DNA from: Cellulomonas sp. SG140 | GTDB taxonomy: Bacteria > Actinomycetota > Actinomycetes > Actinomycetales > Cellulomonadaceae | Assembly: GCF_025770785.1 (NCBI RefSeq) | Contig: NZ_JANZLA010000001.1 | Location: 124,001-188,000 of the forward strand | Direction of reading: 5' to 3' | Length of the DNA: 64,000 nt | Part shown: positions 46,568 through 55,050 of the stretch, one piece after another | Layout of the letters: each line of letters starts with the position of its first letter | How positions within the stretch are numbered: the first letter of the stretch is position 1 | Translations under genes and position numbers: made by a program | The notes under the pieces: model-generated | Seen by the model: the letters and a program-made list of their open reading frames with translations, nothing else | Database searches by the model: none | What the model was told of the DNA's origin: nothing

Positions 46568-47578
46568 ATGCGTGTCGCCGTCGTCGTGGTCACGTGGAAC
46601 GCGCTCGGGCTGACGCGCCGGTGCCTGCAGTCGCTCCGCGACCAGCAGGTGCCCGCGGGGACGCAGGTGCAGCTGGTCGTGGTCGACAACGGGTCGCAGG
46701 ACGGCACCGCCGCCGCGTTGCGGGACGAGCCGGACGTCCTCCTCGTCGCCCTGCCGGACAACCGCGGGTTCGGCGGCGGGGTCAACGCGGCGTTGCGCGT
46801 GACGAGCAGCGACGTCGTCGTGCTGCTGAACAACGACGCCGTGGCGGAGCCGGGGTTCCTGGCCCACCTCGTCGCACCGTTCGGCGCGGGGACCCCTCGC
46901 CTCGGGGCGACCACCGGGCTCGTCCTGCTGAGCGGGTCGTTCGTGCCGGCCGGCCCCGGTGGTCCGGCGCTCGTCGGCCACGACGGACGGAGCTGGACCC
47001 GCGCCGAGCACGGCGTCCGGCTGGTGAACAGCACCGGCAACGAGCTCACCCGGTCGGGCAATGGTCGGGACCGGGACTGGCTGCGGCCCGCCGGGTCCGT
47101 CTCGGCTGCCCCGGAGGTGTTCGGCTTCAACGGCGGGTGTGCCGCGCTGTCCCGGGCGGCCCTGGACGACGTCGGCGGCTTCGCCGAGCCGTTGTTCATG
47201 TACTACGAGGACACCGAGCTGTCCTGGCGGCTGCGGCGGCGCGGCTGGGACGTCCAGCACGTGCCGGAGGCGGTGACGCTGCACGACCACGCCGCGTCGT
47301 CCGGCACCGCCTCCGCCTTCTTCCTCGACCACAACGAGCGCAACCGGATCCTCGTCTGCCTGATCCACGCGCCGTGGGCCGTCACCCTGCGGGCGCTCGC
47401 CCGCACGGCCGTCCGGGTCACGGTCGGGCCGCAACGCGGCCGACGGGCCCGAGCGCTCCTCGGGGCGCTCGCGCGCGCGCCGTGGGCGCTCCGGCGGCGG
47501 TGGGCGGTCGACCGGACCGCCACCGTGGCCCGTGGGGTGCCCGCGGCGCTGCTCGTGCCGGACGGAGCAGGGTCGTGA
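46568..47578 (+). CDS. GT2 glycosyltransferase (rhamnosyltransferase-like)
   Basis: 336 residues. MRVAVVVVTWNALGLTRRCLQSL, LVVVDNGSQDGTAAAL, LPDNRGFGGGVNAAL and VVLLNNDAVAEPGFL form the GT-A core. FGFNGGCAALSRAALDDVGGFAEPLFMYYEDTELSWRLRRRGW is the acceptor-side motif common to rhamnosyltransferases of the WbbL type. With rmlACD nearby, dTDP-rhamnose is a likely donor. The stop overlaps the next GTG (GTGA). An earlier in-frame GTG at 46511 would add 19 non-conserved residues. Confidence 0.88.
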   Translation: MRVAVVVVTWNALGLTRRCLQSLRDQQVPAGTQVQLVVVDNGSQDGTAAALRDEPDVLLVALPDNRGFGGGVNAALRVTSSDVVVLLNNDAVAEPGFLAHLVAPFGAGTPRLGATTGLVLLSGSFVPAGPGGPALVGHDGRSWTRAEHGVRLVNSTGNELTRSGNGRDRDWLRPAGSVSAAPEVFGFNGGCAALSRAALDDVGGFAEPLFMYYEDTELSWRLRRRGWDVQHVPEAVTLHDHAASSGTASAFFLDHNERNRILVCLIHAPWAVTLRALARTAVRVTVGPQRGRRARALLGALARAPWALRRRWAVDRTATVARGVPAALLVPDGAGS

Positions 47579-48684
47579 GCGCGCCGCTGCGCGTCGGGCT
47601 GACGGTCGAGCAGCTCTGGCAGCCGGTCCCCGGCGGTTCGGGCACCTACATCACGCGGCTGCTCGAATCGCTCGCCCGCCGCGCGGACGTCGAGCCGCTG
47701 GGTCTCGCGGCGGCACACCGCCCGGGGCCGCCCCCCGAGGGGGTGCCTGACGTCCCCGTGCGATCGCTCGGGGCACCCCGCCCGCTCCTGTACGAGGCGT
47801 GGAACCGGTGGGGCGCACCGCGTCCGGAGTGGCTGGTGCACGGTCTGGACGTGGTGCACGCCACCACCTGGGCCGTGCCGGCCACCCGGCGGCCACTGGT
47901 CGTGACCGTCCACGACCTCGCGTTCCTCCGGGACCCGTCGCACTTCACGCCGCACGGCGTGGCGTTCTTCACCCGGGCTCTGCGGCGCACGCTGGACGAG
48001 GCCGCGGCGGTGGTCGTCCCGTCTCGGGCGACCGCCGTCGACGTCGTCGAGGCCGGCTTCGCACCCGACCGGGTGCACGTGGTGCCGCACGGTGCGCCCG
48101 GCTGGACGTGGACGGCGGACGAGCTGACCGCCTTCCGCGCCAGGCACTCGCTCCCGGACAGGTTCGTCCTGTGGTGCGGCACGTTCGAGCCCCGCAAGAA
48201 CCTGGGCGGCCTGCTCGAGGCCTTCTCGATCGCGGCCGAGGTGGATCCCGACCTCCACCTGGTGCTGGTCGGCCCCCGCGGCTGGGGGGAGCGCCCCGCC
48301 GCCCCGAAAGGTCCGTGGACCGGCCGGGTGCACGAGCTCGGACGCCTGACCACCGAGGACCTGCGGCTCGCCTACGTGGCCGCGCGGGCGCTGGCGTTCC
48401 CCTCGTTCTGGGAGGGGTTCGGGCTGCCCGTCCTCGAGGCGATGTCGGTGGGCACGCCGGTGGTCACGTCTCGGGAGACGTCGATGGCCGAGGTCACCGG
48501 TGACGCCGGCGTGCTGGTGGACCCGCGGGACGCCGACGCACTGGCCGCCGGGCTGCTGCGGGCGGTGGGCCCGGACCACGACGCGCTCGCTGCCGCCGCG
48601 CTGCGGCAGGCTGCGGCGTTCACCTGGGACGCCGCAGCCGAGGCGACCGTGCGGGTCTACCGCTCGGTGGCCGGCGAGGCGTAG
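47575..48684 (+). CDS. GT4-family glycosyltransferase
   Basis: 369 residues. Motifs in order: RVGLTVEQLWQPVPGGSGTYITRLLESLA, VHATTWAVPATRRPLVVTVHDLAFLRDPSHF, LWCGTFEPRKNLGGLLEAFS and ALAFPSFWEGFGLPVLEAMSVGTPVVTSRETSMAEVTG. It closely resembles the gene at 45286-46413 in organisation, a possible paralogue. It is co-translated with the GT2 gene (4-bp overlap) and convergent with the membrane protein gene downstream; a small CCGATG/CATCGG hairpin lies at 48704-48718. Confidence 0.9.
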   Translation: MSAPLRVGLTVEQLWQPVPGGSGTYITRLLESLARRADVEPLGLAAAHRPGPPPEGVPDVPVRSLGAPRPLLYEAWNRWGAPRPEWLVHGLDVVHATTWAVPATRRPLVVTVHDLAFLRDPSHFTPHGVAFFTRALRRTLDEAAAVVVPSRATAVDVVEAGFAPDRVHVVPHGAPGWTWTADELTAFRARHSLPDRFVLWCGTFEPRKNLGGLLEAFSIAAEVDPDLHLVLVGPRGWGERPAAPKGPWTGRVHELGRLTTEDLRLAYVAARALAFPSFWEGFGLPVLEAMSVGTPVVTSRETSMAEVTGDAGVLVDPRDADALAAGLLRAVGPDHDALAAAALRQAAAFTWDAAAEATVRVYRSVAGEA

Positions 48685-48741
48685 GCCTCGAACGGTCGAC
48701 CTCCCGATGCTGCATCGGCGGCGGACCCGAGGCGGGAACCG

Positions 48742-50283
48742 TCATCCACCCGGTGCGGCCAGCACGCGGTCGAGCTCGGAGGAAGCCACGCAGAACGGCT
48801 CTCCGAACCGCGCCTGGTAGGTGCGCTGCACGTCGATCACCACGGCGGACCGGTAGTAGTCCGGCCACGGCCGGTCGGCCCACCGGACCAGCACGCCGCA
48901 CCGCGCGTCCGGTGTGCGCGAGGCGTCGACCGCGGCCGCCGTCAGCTCCCTGTTGCCGTCGAACGCGCCGCGCAGGAAGTCGCCGAGGTGCCACGCCAGC
49001 GTCAGCTGCACCAGCACGAACGCCCCGATGAGCACGCCGACGGCCGCCCTGGTCCCGTCCGCCAGCGCCCCGTGCCAGCGCGCCGAGGTCGCCACGACGG
49101 CGAGGGTGACCAGCACCGCTAGCGACCCGAGCGCGACGACGTGGTACATGTACACCTGCCCCGCCACGCGGATCTCCGACGCGTACTTCAGCGTCAGCGT
49201 CTGGGTCGCCGTGGTCGCGCCCCACGCCACCGCCGCGCCGAGCGCGGGTGCCACGAGCCCGCGCGCGTCCGCCACCACGACGACGTGCGACCGGGACAGC
49301 CGGACCACGGCAGCGAGGGCCAGCACGTACAGCAGGGTCAGAGCGGCCGGGACGGCAGCCAGGTGGGGCGCCCCTGCCGAGGTGATCAGGTACGGCCACC
49401 CGCCCCCGGGCAGCACCCCGACGAAGGCCGCCCAGGTCGACCGGAGCGCAGCGCGCCCGAGGGCGACGTCCGTCCCGGTGTACCCCCGCTGCTGGCCCGC
49501 GGACAGGAACCGGCCGGCGACGAACACGACGGCCGGCAGCACGACGCCCGAGCCGAGCAGGGCGAGGACGCGGCCGACGGCACGCACGCCGCGCGACCTC
49601 CAGACGGCGATCCCGGCCACGACGAGCACGGCGGCCACCCCCGCGACGACGCCGGCCAGCATCTCGTACCAGAGCACCGCCAGCACGCCCAGCAGCCCGA
49701 GCCACACCACGTCCGACCAGCCGGACCGCCCGGGTGCCACGGCGCGCAGCGCCGCACCGAGGACGACGAACCCCAGCAGCGCGGAGGCCCAGCCCGCCAT
49801 CAGGAACGAGGAGACGGGGTCGTTGGACCACGGGTGCAGCTGCAGGCTGGCGCCGAGCACGGCGGCGGTCACCCCGAAGCACCGTGCCAGCAGGTCCTCG
49901 TCGACCGCCCCCGCGTGCCGCAGGCCCCAGGCGGCGCACCACGCGACCGCGAGGGCCGTGCCCCAGATCAGCGTGGCCCCCGCCAGCACCGCGACCGTCC
50001 GCGCGGGCAGGCCCGTCGCGGCGGGCAGCGCGTAGGAGACGTAGTGGAACAGCGCCCCGAGGGCCTGGCCGACGGGGTTGAAGTGCCCCGCCTGCTGGCC
50101 GGCGTTCCAGCCGTAGGCCAGGGCACCGGCGACGCTCCCCCGCACCTCGCCGTAGGTGAAGAGGAAGGCGTGGAAGTCGTCGCCCATCAGCGGAACTCGG
50201 GCGATCGGGACATATCCCGCGGCCAGCAGCACCGTTCCCGCGGCGAACCACGGCCACCGGCTCCGGGCGCGCAGCATCGCCAC
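48742..50283 (-). CDS. Polytopic membrane protein, GT-C-like
   Basis: 513 residues with about 12 helices. The first outer loop after helix 1 reads VPLMGDDFHAFLFTYGEV; an acidic pair there is the hallmark of GT-C glycosyltransferases and O-mannosyl/arabinosyltransferase-like proteins. The C-terminal ~80 residues are soluble (DGNRELTAAAVDASRTPDARCGVL). The protein could transfer a sugar from a lipid carrier on the outer face or act in polymerisation. I do not recognise a named family. It is isolated on the minus strand between two rightward operons. Confidence 0.75.
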   Translation of the reverse strand: MAMLRARSRWPWFAAGTVLLAAGYVPIARVPLMGDDFHAFLFTYGEVRGSVAGALAYGWNAGQQAGHFNPVGQALGALFHYVSYALPAATGLPARTVAVLAGATLIWGTALAVAWCAAWGLRHAGAVDEDLLARCFGVTAAVLGASLQLHPWSNDPVSSFLMAGWASALLGFVVLGAALRAVAPGRSGWSDVVWLGLLGVLAVLWYEMLAGVVAGVAAVLVVAGIAVWRSRGVRAVGRVLALLGSGVVLPAVVFVAGRFLSAGQQRGYTGTDVALGRAALRSTWAAFVGVLPGGGWPYLITSAGAPHLAAVPAALTLLYVLALAAVVRLSRSHVVVVADARGLVAPALGAAVAWGATTATQTLTLKYASEIRVAGQVYMYHVVALGSLAVLVTLAVVATSARWHGALADGTRAAVGVLIGAFVLVQLTLAWHLGDFLRGAFDGNRELTAAAVDASRTPDARCGVLVRWADRPWPDYYRSAVVIDVQRTYQARFGEPFCVASSELDRVLAAPGG

Positions 50284-50373
50284 GACCTTTCCTGAGGGGC
50301 CACCGACGCTCCACCGGAGGAGCGGTTTTGGGCCATTTGCGTGTGCCGGGCGGGGCAGTTCCGCGCGGGCGAT

Positions 50374-50402
50374 TCAGTGAGGATACCGGCGCCTGCTATC
50401 TT
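50374..50402 (+). promoter_or_regulatory. Candidate promoter of the ten-gene aminosugar operon
   Basis: TCAGTG (50374-50379), 17 bases, then TATCTT (50397-50402) with an upstream TG (TGCTATCTT, extended -10). The predicted leader is about 83 bases long. The surrounding 80 bases are less GC-rich than the genes. Confidence 0.5.
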
Positions 50403-50491
50403 CACCCGGTCGGGTCGCACCCTCGAGGCTGTGCGTTCCTCGGGCCGAGCATGTGCCCGCCCGTCATCTGCAAGAGGGGGAAGCCGTAGGC

Positions 50492-51103
50492 ATGCGTGTC
50501 GTCGTCGTGGGCAACGGAGGCCACGCGCGCGCCTGCCTGGACGCCTGGGACGCCGCATCCGGTCTCGAGCCGGTCGGCTACGTCGCCCCCGATTCTGGTG
50601 ACGTCCTCGGTCTGCCGCATCTCGGGAGCGATCACGACCTGGCGGCCCTGGCAGCCGACGGCCTCCGGCTCGCCTTCGTCGCGCTCGGCTCGAACCACCT
50701 GCGGGCCGAGGTCTCGTCCCAGGTCCGTGCCGCCGGCCTGGAGCTCGTCAGCGTGGTGGCACCGACGGCGGTCGTCGGCCCCACCGCGACGATCGGGCCG
50801 GGCAGCGTGGTGCTGCACCGCGCGGTGCTGGGCGCCCGGGCCCGGGTGGGCTCGGGGTCGATCATCAACACGGGCGCGACCGTCGACCACGACTGTGTCA
50901 TCGGGGACTTCGTCCACGTGGCGCCGGGTGTCAACCTCGCCGGGACGGTCACCGTCGGTGACCGCGCCATGATCGGCATCGGCGCCAGCGTCGTGCCCGG
51001 CGTGACCATCGGCGCCGATGCCGTTGTCGGTGCGGGCGCGGTGGTCCTGCACGACGTCCCCGCCGGCCGCACCGTGGTCGGCGTCCCTGCCGAGGAGAAG
51101 TGA
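50492..51103 (+). CDS. NeuD/PglD-like sugar N- or O-acetyltransferase
   Basis: 203 residues. A Rossmann-like N-terminus (RVVVVGNGGHARACLDAW) precedes a left-handed β-helix of hexapeptide repeats (about residues 85-195), with VGSGSIINTGATVDHDCVIGDFVHVAPGVNLAGTV containing the catalytic histidine of the family. NeuD and PglD acetylate sialic acid and UDP-4-amino-sugars. Its immediate partner is a PLP aminotransferase (GTGA overlap), the pair used to make N-acetylated 4-aminosugars. ATG 50492 fits the conserved start, with GAGGGGG about 11 bases upstream. First gene of the operon. Confidence 0.88.
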   Translation: MRVVVVGNGGHARACLDAWDAASGLEPVGYVAPDSGDVLGLPHLGSDHDLAALAADGLRLAFVALGSNHLRAEVSSQVRAAGLELVSVVAPTAVVGPTATIGPGSVVLHRAVLGARARVGSGSIINTGATVDHDCVIGDFVHVAPGVNLAGTVTVGDRAMIGIGASVVPGVTIGADAVVGAGAVVLHDVPAGRTVVGVPAEEK

Positions 51104-52215
51104 CCGTGATCCACATCGCCAGCCCGGACCTGTCGGGCAAGGAGTCCGACTACGTCGCCGAGTGCCTCGAGACCACGTGGATCTCCTCGGTGGGGCACTT
51201 CATCACCGACTTCGAGGCGGCGTTCGCGGAGGTCGCCGGCACGCGCCACGTGGTGGCGACGAACAATGGGACGACCGCGCTCCACCTCGCCCTCGCGGCC
51301 CTCGGCATCGGTCCCGGCGACGAGGTGATCGTGCCGGCGCTGACCTACATCGCCACCGCGAACGCCGTGGTGTACGCCGGGGCGACCCCGGTGTTCGCCG
51401 ACGTCGAGCCGGACACGATGAACCTCGATCCGGCGGACGTGGTCCGCCGGATCACGGACCGCACGCGAGCCGTCATCCCCGTGGACCTGTACGGCCACCC
51501 GGCCGACATGACCGCGATCATGCAGATCGCCACGGAGCACGGCCTCCTCGTGGTGGAGGACGCCGCCGAGGCGCACGGCGCCAGCGTGGAGGGCCGTCCG
51601 GTCGGTTCCCTCGGGCACGCGGGTGTGTTCAGCTTCTTCGGCAACAAGATCGTCACCACCGGCGAGGGCGGGGCGGTCACGACGGACGACGACGAGCTCG
51701 CGGCCCGCCTGCGCCTGCTCCGCGGCCAGGGCATGGACCCGAACCGGCGCTACTGGTTCAACGAGGTGGGCTTCAACTACCGGATGACCAACGTCGCTGC
51801 CGCGATCGGCCTCGGCCAGCTCGAGCGGATCGGCGATCTCACCGCACGACGCCGTGAGATCGGCACGAGGTACACGGACCGTCTGTCCGCCGTGGACGGC
51901 GTGCGGCTTCCGACCCAGCGGCCCGGCACCCAGCGGGTGGACTGGCTGTACACCGTGGGAGTCGACGGCTTCACCACCGAGCAGCGCAACGAGCTCATCG
52001 AGCGGCTGGCGTCCGACGGCATCGAGACGCGGCCCGTCTTCTACCCGCTGCACCTGATGCCCCCCTACATCACCGAACCGGTCCAGGCCTTCCCGGTCGC
52101 CGAGCAGCTGGGCGCGCAGGGGATCTCCCTGCCGACCCACACGCTCCTCAGCGACGCGGACGTGGACCAGATCTGCGACGCGTTCACGTTGCGCGTCCGC
52201 GAACTGCGCGGATGA
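51100..52215 (+). CDS. DegT/DnrJ/EryC1 aminotransferase (PglE/perosamine synthase-like)
   Basis: 371 residues. PLP-binding features: NNGTTALHLALAALGIGPGDEVIVPALTYIATANAV, VIPVDLYGHPADMTAI, VVEDAAEAHGA and the catalytic lysine in FSFFGNKIVTTGEGGAV. GFNYRMTNVAAAIGLGQLERI is typical of the GDP-perosamine/PglE branch, which aminates a 4-keto sugar nucleotide at C4. Together with the acetyltransferase in front it would yield a 4-acetamido sugar. The dehydratase that makes its keto substrate is not in the window. GTG 51100 follows CGAGGAGAA and overlaps the preceding stop. Confidence 0.92.
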   Translation: MTVIHIASPDLSGKESDYVAECLETTWISSVGHFITDFEAAFAEVAGTRHVVATNNGTTALHLALAALGIGPGDEVIVPALTYIATANAVVYAGATPVFADVEPDTMNLDPADVVRRITDRTRAVIPVDLYGHPADMTAIMQIATEHGLLVVEDAAEAHGASVEGRPVGSLGHAGVFSFFGNKIVTTGEGGAVTTDDDELAARLRLLRGQGMDPNRRYWFNEVGFNYRMTNVAAAIGLGQLERIGDLTARRREIGTRYTDRLSAVDGVRLPTQRPGTQRVDWLYTVGVDGFTTEQRNELIERLASDGIETRPVFYPLHLMPPYITEPVQAFPVAEQLGAQGISLPTHTLLSDADVDQICDAFTLRVRELRG

Positions 52216-52982
52216 GCGTGATGGCGGCCGCGCCGCCCGACCACGAACGGACACAGCGGCGCCGTAGCACGTTCCTCCGGATCCTGAGCGCCGACCGACC
52301 CCGAGAGCCGCGCTCGGTCGTTGCGACGCCGCTGCTCGACCTGGCAATCGGGTCGTCCGATGCCGCCGTCGCTGTGACGACGCTCTACCGCGAGGTGCTG
52401 GGGCGTGAGGCCGACACGGACGGCCTGAAAGCGTGGACGACCAACATCAGGTCGGGTATGTCCGTCCGCGCCGTGGCGCAGGCCTTCGTCACCTCGCCGG
52501 AGTTCGGACGGCTTGCCAGGGAGCACCGCGAGGGAGTGCTCGACCAGCTGGGCGCCTGGGACGCGAGAAGATACCTTGCGGAGCTCGGGGTCGCGTTCCG
52601 ACCCACCGACCACACCTACCGCGAGGGACGAGTGTCGGACGAGGTGTTCGTCCGAGCCCTCTTCGAGGTGGCTCTCCACCGCAGTCCGACCGAGGGTGAG
52701 CTCGAGCACGAGCTCACCAAGCTGGCGACGGGCACGAGCAGGGAGTGGCTCATCCGCGCGTTCGCCAACAACCCAGCCACGCTGGAACGGTCGGTCGGTC
52801 AGCGGCGCACAGGTCTGCGAGCCTTGCTGCGGCACCGGAGGGATCGTGCGGCCCATCTGGCGGGGTTCCGCAACCTCGTGGCTCTTGCCGAGCACCGACA
52901 ACTGACCGTGCTGATCGACCTGGCGGCCGGTCGCCCGCACGTACTTCCCACCGCCCCGACAAGTGGGCGGAGCCTCACGTGA
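52212..52982 (+). CDS. DUF4214 domain-containing protein
   Basis: 256 residues. AVAVTTLYREVLGREADTDGLKAWTTNIRSGMSVRAVAQAFVTSPEF (about residues 55-100) is a clear DUF4214 unit. A second, weaker unit follows near 138-185: DEVFVRALFEVALHRSPTEGELEHELTKLATGTSREWLIRAF. No signal peptide or membrane helix is seen. DUF4214 occurs in secreted, S-layer and glycosylation-related proteins and its role is unsettled. It overlaps both neighbours by 4 bp, so it is made with the sugar enzymes and is likely part of the same pathway. Confidence 0.82.
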   Translation: MSVMAAAPPDHERTQRRRSTFLRILSADRPREPRSVVATPLLDLAIGSSDAAVAVTTLYREVLGREADTDGLKAWTTNIRSGMSVRAVAQAFVTSPEFGRLAREHREGVLDQLGAWDARRYLAELGVAFRPTDHTYREGRVSDEVFVRALFEVALHRSPTEGELEHELTKLATGTSREWLIRAFANNPATLERSVGQRRTGLRALLRHRRDRAAHLAGFRNLVALAEHRQLTVLIDLAAGRPHVLPTAPTSGRSLT

Positions 52983-54028
52983 AGGTGCTGATCGCCTCGA
53001 CCACGGTGCCGCACGTCTCGGGGGGTGGTTCGCTGATCGCGCGATGGACGGCCGAGGCGATGCGCCAGGAGGGCCACGACGTCGAGGAGTTCTACCTGCC
53101 CTTTCCGACGGAACCCAGGCAGGTGCTCTCCGCCATCGTGGGGCTGCGCGCGATGCCGTTCGCGGGCAGCGCCGACCGCCTTCTGGCCATCCGCTGGCCC
53201 GCTCATGTGATCCGGCACGAGAACAAGGCGACGTGGTTCATCCACCATTTCCGTCAGCTCTTCGATCTGTGGGACACGCCGTTTCGTGGAGTGCCGGACA
53301 ACGCCGAGGGCATGGCTTTCCGCGAGGCGCTGCGGCGGATCGACAACATGGCGCTGTCGGAGTCTCGCGCCCTGTTCTCCAACTCGCTGATCGTCCGCGA
53401 TCGTCTGCGCCACTACAACGAGCTCGAGGCGCAGCCGCTGTTCCCCCCGCTGGGCGGCGACACCTCGCGGTTCCGTACGGACGACTACGGGGACTTCATC
53501 TTCTATCCGAGTCGCCTGACACCGATCAAGCGTCAGATGCTGGCGATCCGGGCGATGCGCTACACCACGACCCCGGTGCGGCTGGTGATCGCCGGCCGGC
53601 CTGACGTCGCCTCGTTCGGTACCGATGTCGCCGACTACGTGCGTCGACAGGGCCTCGAGGACCGTGTCGACCTCCGGCTCGGCTGGATGCCGGAGGAGGA
53701 GAAGGTCGACCTGCTTGCTCGCTGCCTCGCCATCGCGTACTTGCCGAGGGACGAGGACTCGTACGGCTACCCGTCCCTCGAGGCGTCCCACTCGGGCAAG
53801 GCGATCGTCACGCTCACGGATTCCGGAGGCGCTCTGGAGTTCGTGCGGGACGGCGTGGAAGGCCTCGTCACGGAACCGACCGCCGAGGCACTGGCGCAGG
53901 CCTTCGACCAGCTCTACCTGGATCGCTCAGCAGCCGAACGCATGGGCCGCAACAGCTTCGACCGACGGGCCGAGCTCGGCATCGACTGGCCCACGACCAT
54001 CGCCCGACTGCTGGGAGACGGCGCATGA
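52979..54028 (+). CDS. GT4-like glycosyltransferase
   Basis: 349 residues. Start KVLIASTTVPHVSGGGSLIARWTAEAMRQEGHDV; ATWFIHHFRQLFDLWDTPFRG; FIFYPSRLTPIKRQMLAIRAMRY; and AIAYLPRDEDSYGYPSLEASHSGKAIVTLTDSGGALEFV. The usual EGFG signature is replaced by DEDSYGY, shared with the next gene. GTG 52979 overlaps the DUF4214 stop. Donor and acceptor unknown. Confidence 0.88.
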   Translation: MKVLIASTTVPHVSGGGSLIARWTAEAMRQEGHDVEEFYLPFPTEPRQVLSAIVGLRAMPFAGSADRLLAIRWPAHVIRHENKATWFIHHFRQLFDLWDTPFRGVPDNAEGMAFREALRRIDNMALSESRALFSNSLIVRDRLRHYNELEAQPLFPPLGGDTSRFRTDDYGDFIFYPSRLTPIKRQMLAIRAMRYTTTPVRLVIAGRPDVASFGTDVADYVRRQGLEDRVDLRLGWMPEEEKVDLLARCLAIAYLPRDEDSYGYPSLEASHSGKAIVTLTDSGGALEFVRDGVEGLVTEPTAEALAQAFDQLYLDRSAAERMGRNSFDRRAELGIDWPTTIARLLGDGA

Positions 54029-55050
54029 AGCTCCTGGTGGCAAACAACGCGGCGCCATTCGTGCGAGGTGGTGCGGAGCTGCTCGCGGACCGGCTCGTGG
54101 CCGAGCTCCGGCTGGCAGGGCACGAGGCAGAACTGTTCCGGATGCCGCTGGGGAACTCCCCGGAGCAGATTCTCGAGTCGATCGTGGCGGCCTCCTTGAC
54201 GGAGCTGGTGAACGTCGACCGCGTGATCGGTCTCAAGTTCCCGGCGTACCTCGTCCCGCACGACGACGTCGTCATCTATCTGGTCCATCAGTTCAGGCAG
54301 GCCTACGAGGAACCGCCGGTCGGCTGGCCGGCGGACCCTCGCCTCGATCCCGTGGTCGCCGCCGTCCGCGCTGCAGATTCCGCGGCCTTCGACGCGGCAA
54401 CCCGGATGTACGCGATCTCCCCGTTCGTGGCCGAACGGCTGAGGCGCACGAACTCGGTGGAGGCCCAGGTCTTGATGACGCCACCGCACACGGACCACGA
54501 GTTCCGGACGGCCGACGCTGAGGGCTTCATCGTCGCTCTGGGCCGCCTCTCCGCGAGCAAGCGACAGCTCGACGCGGTCAGGGCGATGCGACACGCGCGC
54601 CCCGGATACCGCCTCGTCGTCGCCGGGCAGCCCGAGACACCGCAGGTCCTCGAGGACATCGAGCGCGAGGTCGTCGAGGGGGCTCTCGAGGACCGCGTCC
54701 AGGTCATCCCCCGGTTCATCTCGGAGGTCGAGAAGCTGGACCTTCTTGCTCGTTGCAGCGGCTCCGTCTACCTCCCGATCGACGAGGACTCGTACGGCTA
54801 CGTCTGCTACGAGGCTGCAATGGCCTCGAAGCCGAGCATCACCGGCACCGACTCCGGTGGGACCACGACGCTCGTGAAGCACCGCGAGACCGGACTGGTC
54901 ACGGCGACGGACCCGCACTCGCTCGCGGCCGCCTTCGACGAGATCGCACTTCGACCGTCGGAAGCCGCTCACATGGGGGTCAAGGCAAGGCGGCTCGCTC
55001 TCGATCTGGACCTGTCGTGGTCACGCGTCATCTCGGAGCTGACCCGATGA
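54025..55050 (+). CDS. GT4-like glycosyltransferase, paralogue of the preceding gene
   Basis: 341 residues. MKLLVANNAAPFVRGGAELLADRLVAELRLAGHEAELFRMPLG; VIYLVHQFRQAYEEPPVG; VALGRLSASKRQLDAVRAMRHARPGYRLVVAG; and VYLPIDEDSYGYVCYEAAMASKPSITGTDSGGTTTLV. The order and spacing of motifs, including HxFRQ and DEDSYGY, match the gene at 52979-54028, so a tandem duplication followed by divergence is likely. It overlaps both neighbours by 4 bp. Confidence 0.88.
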   Translation: MKLLVANNAAPFVRGGAELLADRLVAELRLAGHEAELFRMPLGNSPEQILESIVAASLTELVNVDRVIGLKFPAYLVPHDDVVIYLVHQFRQAYEEPPVGWPADPRLDPVVAAVRAADSAAFDAATRMYAISPFVAERLRRTNSVEAQVLMTPPHTDHEFRTADAEGFIVALGRLSASKRQLDAVRAMRHARPGYRLVVAGQPETPQVLEDIEREVVEGALEDRVQVIPRFISEVEKLDLLARCSGSVYLPIDEDSYGYVCYEAAMASKPSITGTDSGGTTTLVKHRETGLVTATDPHSLAAAFDEIALRPSEAAHMGVKARRLALDLDLSWSRVISELTR

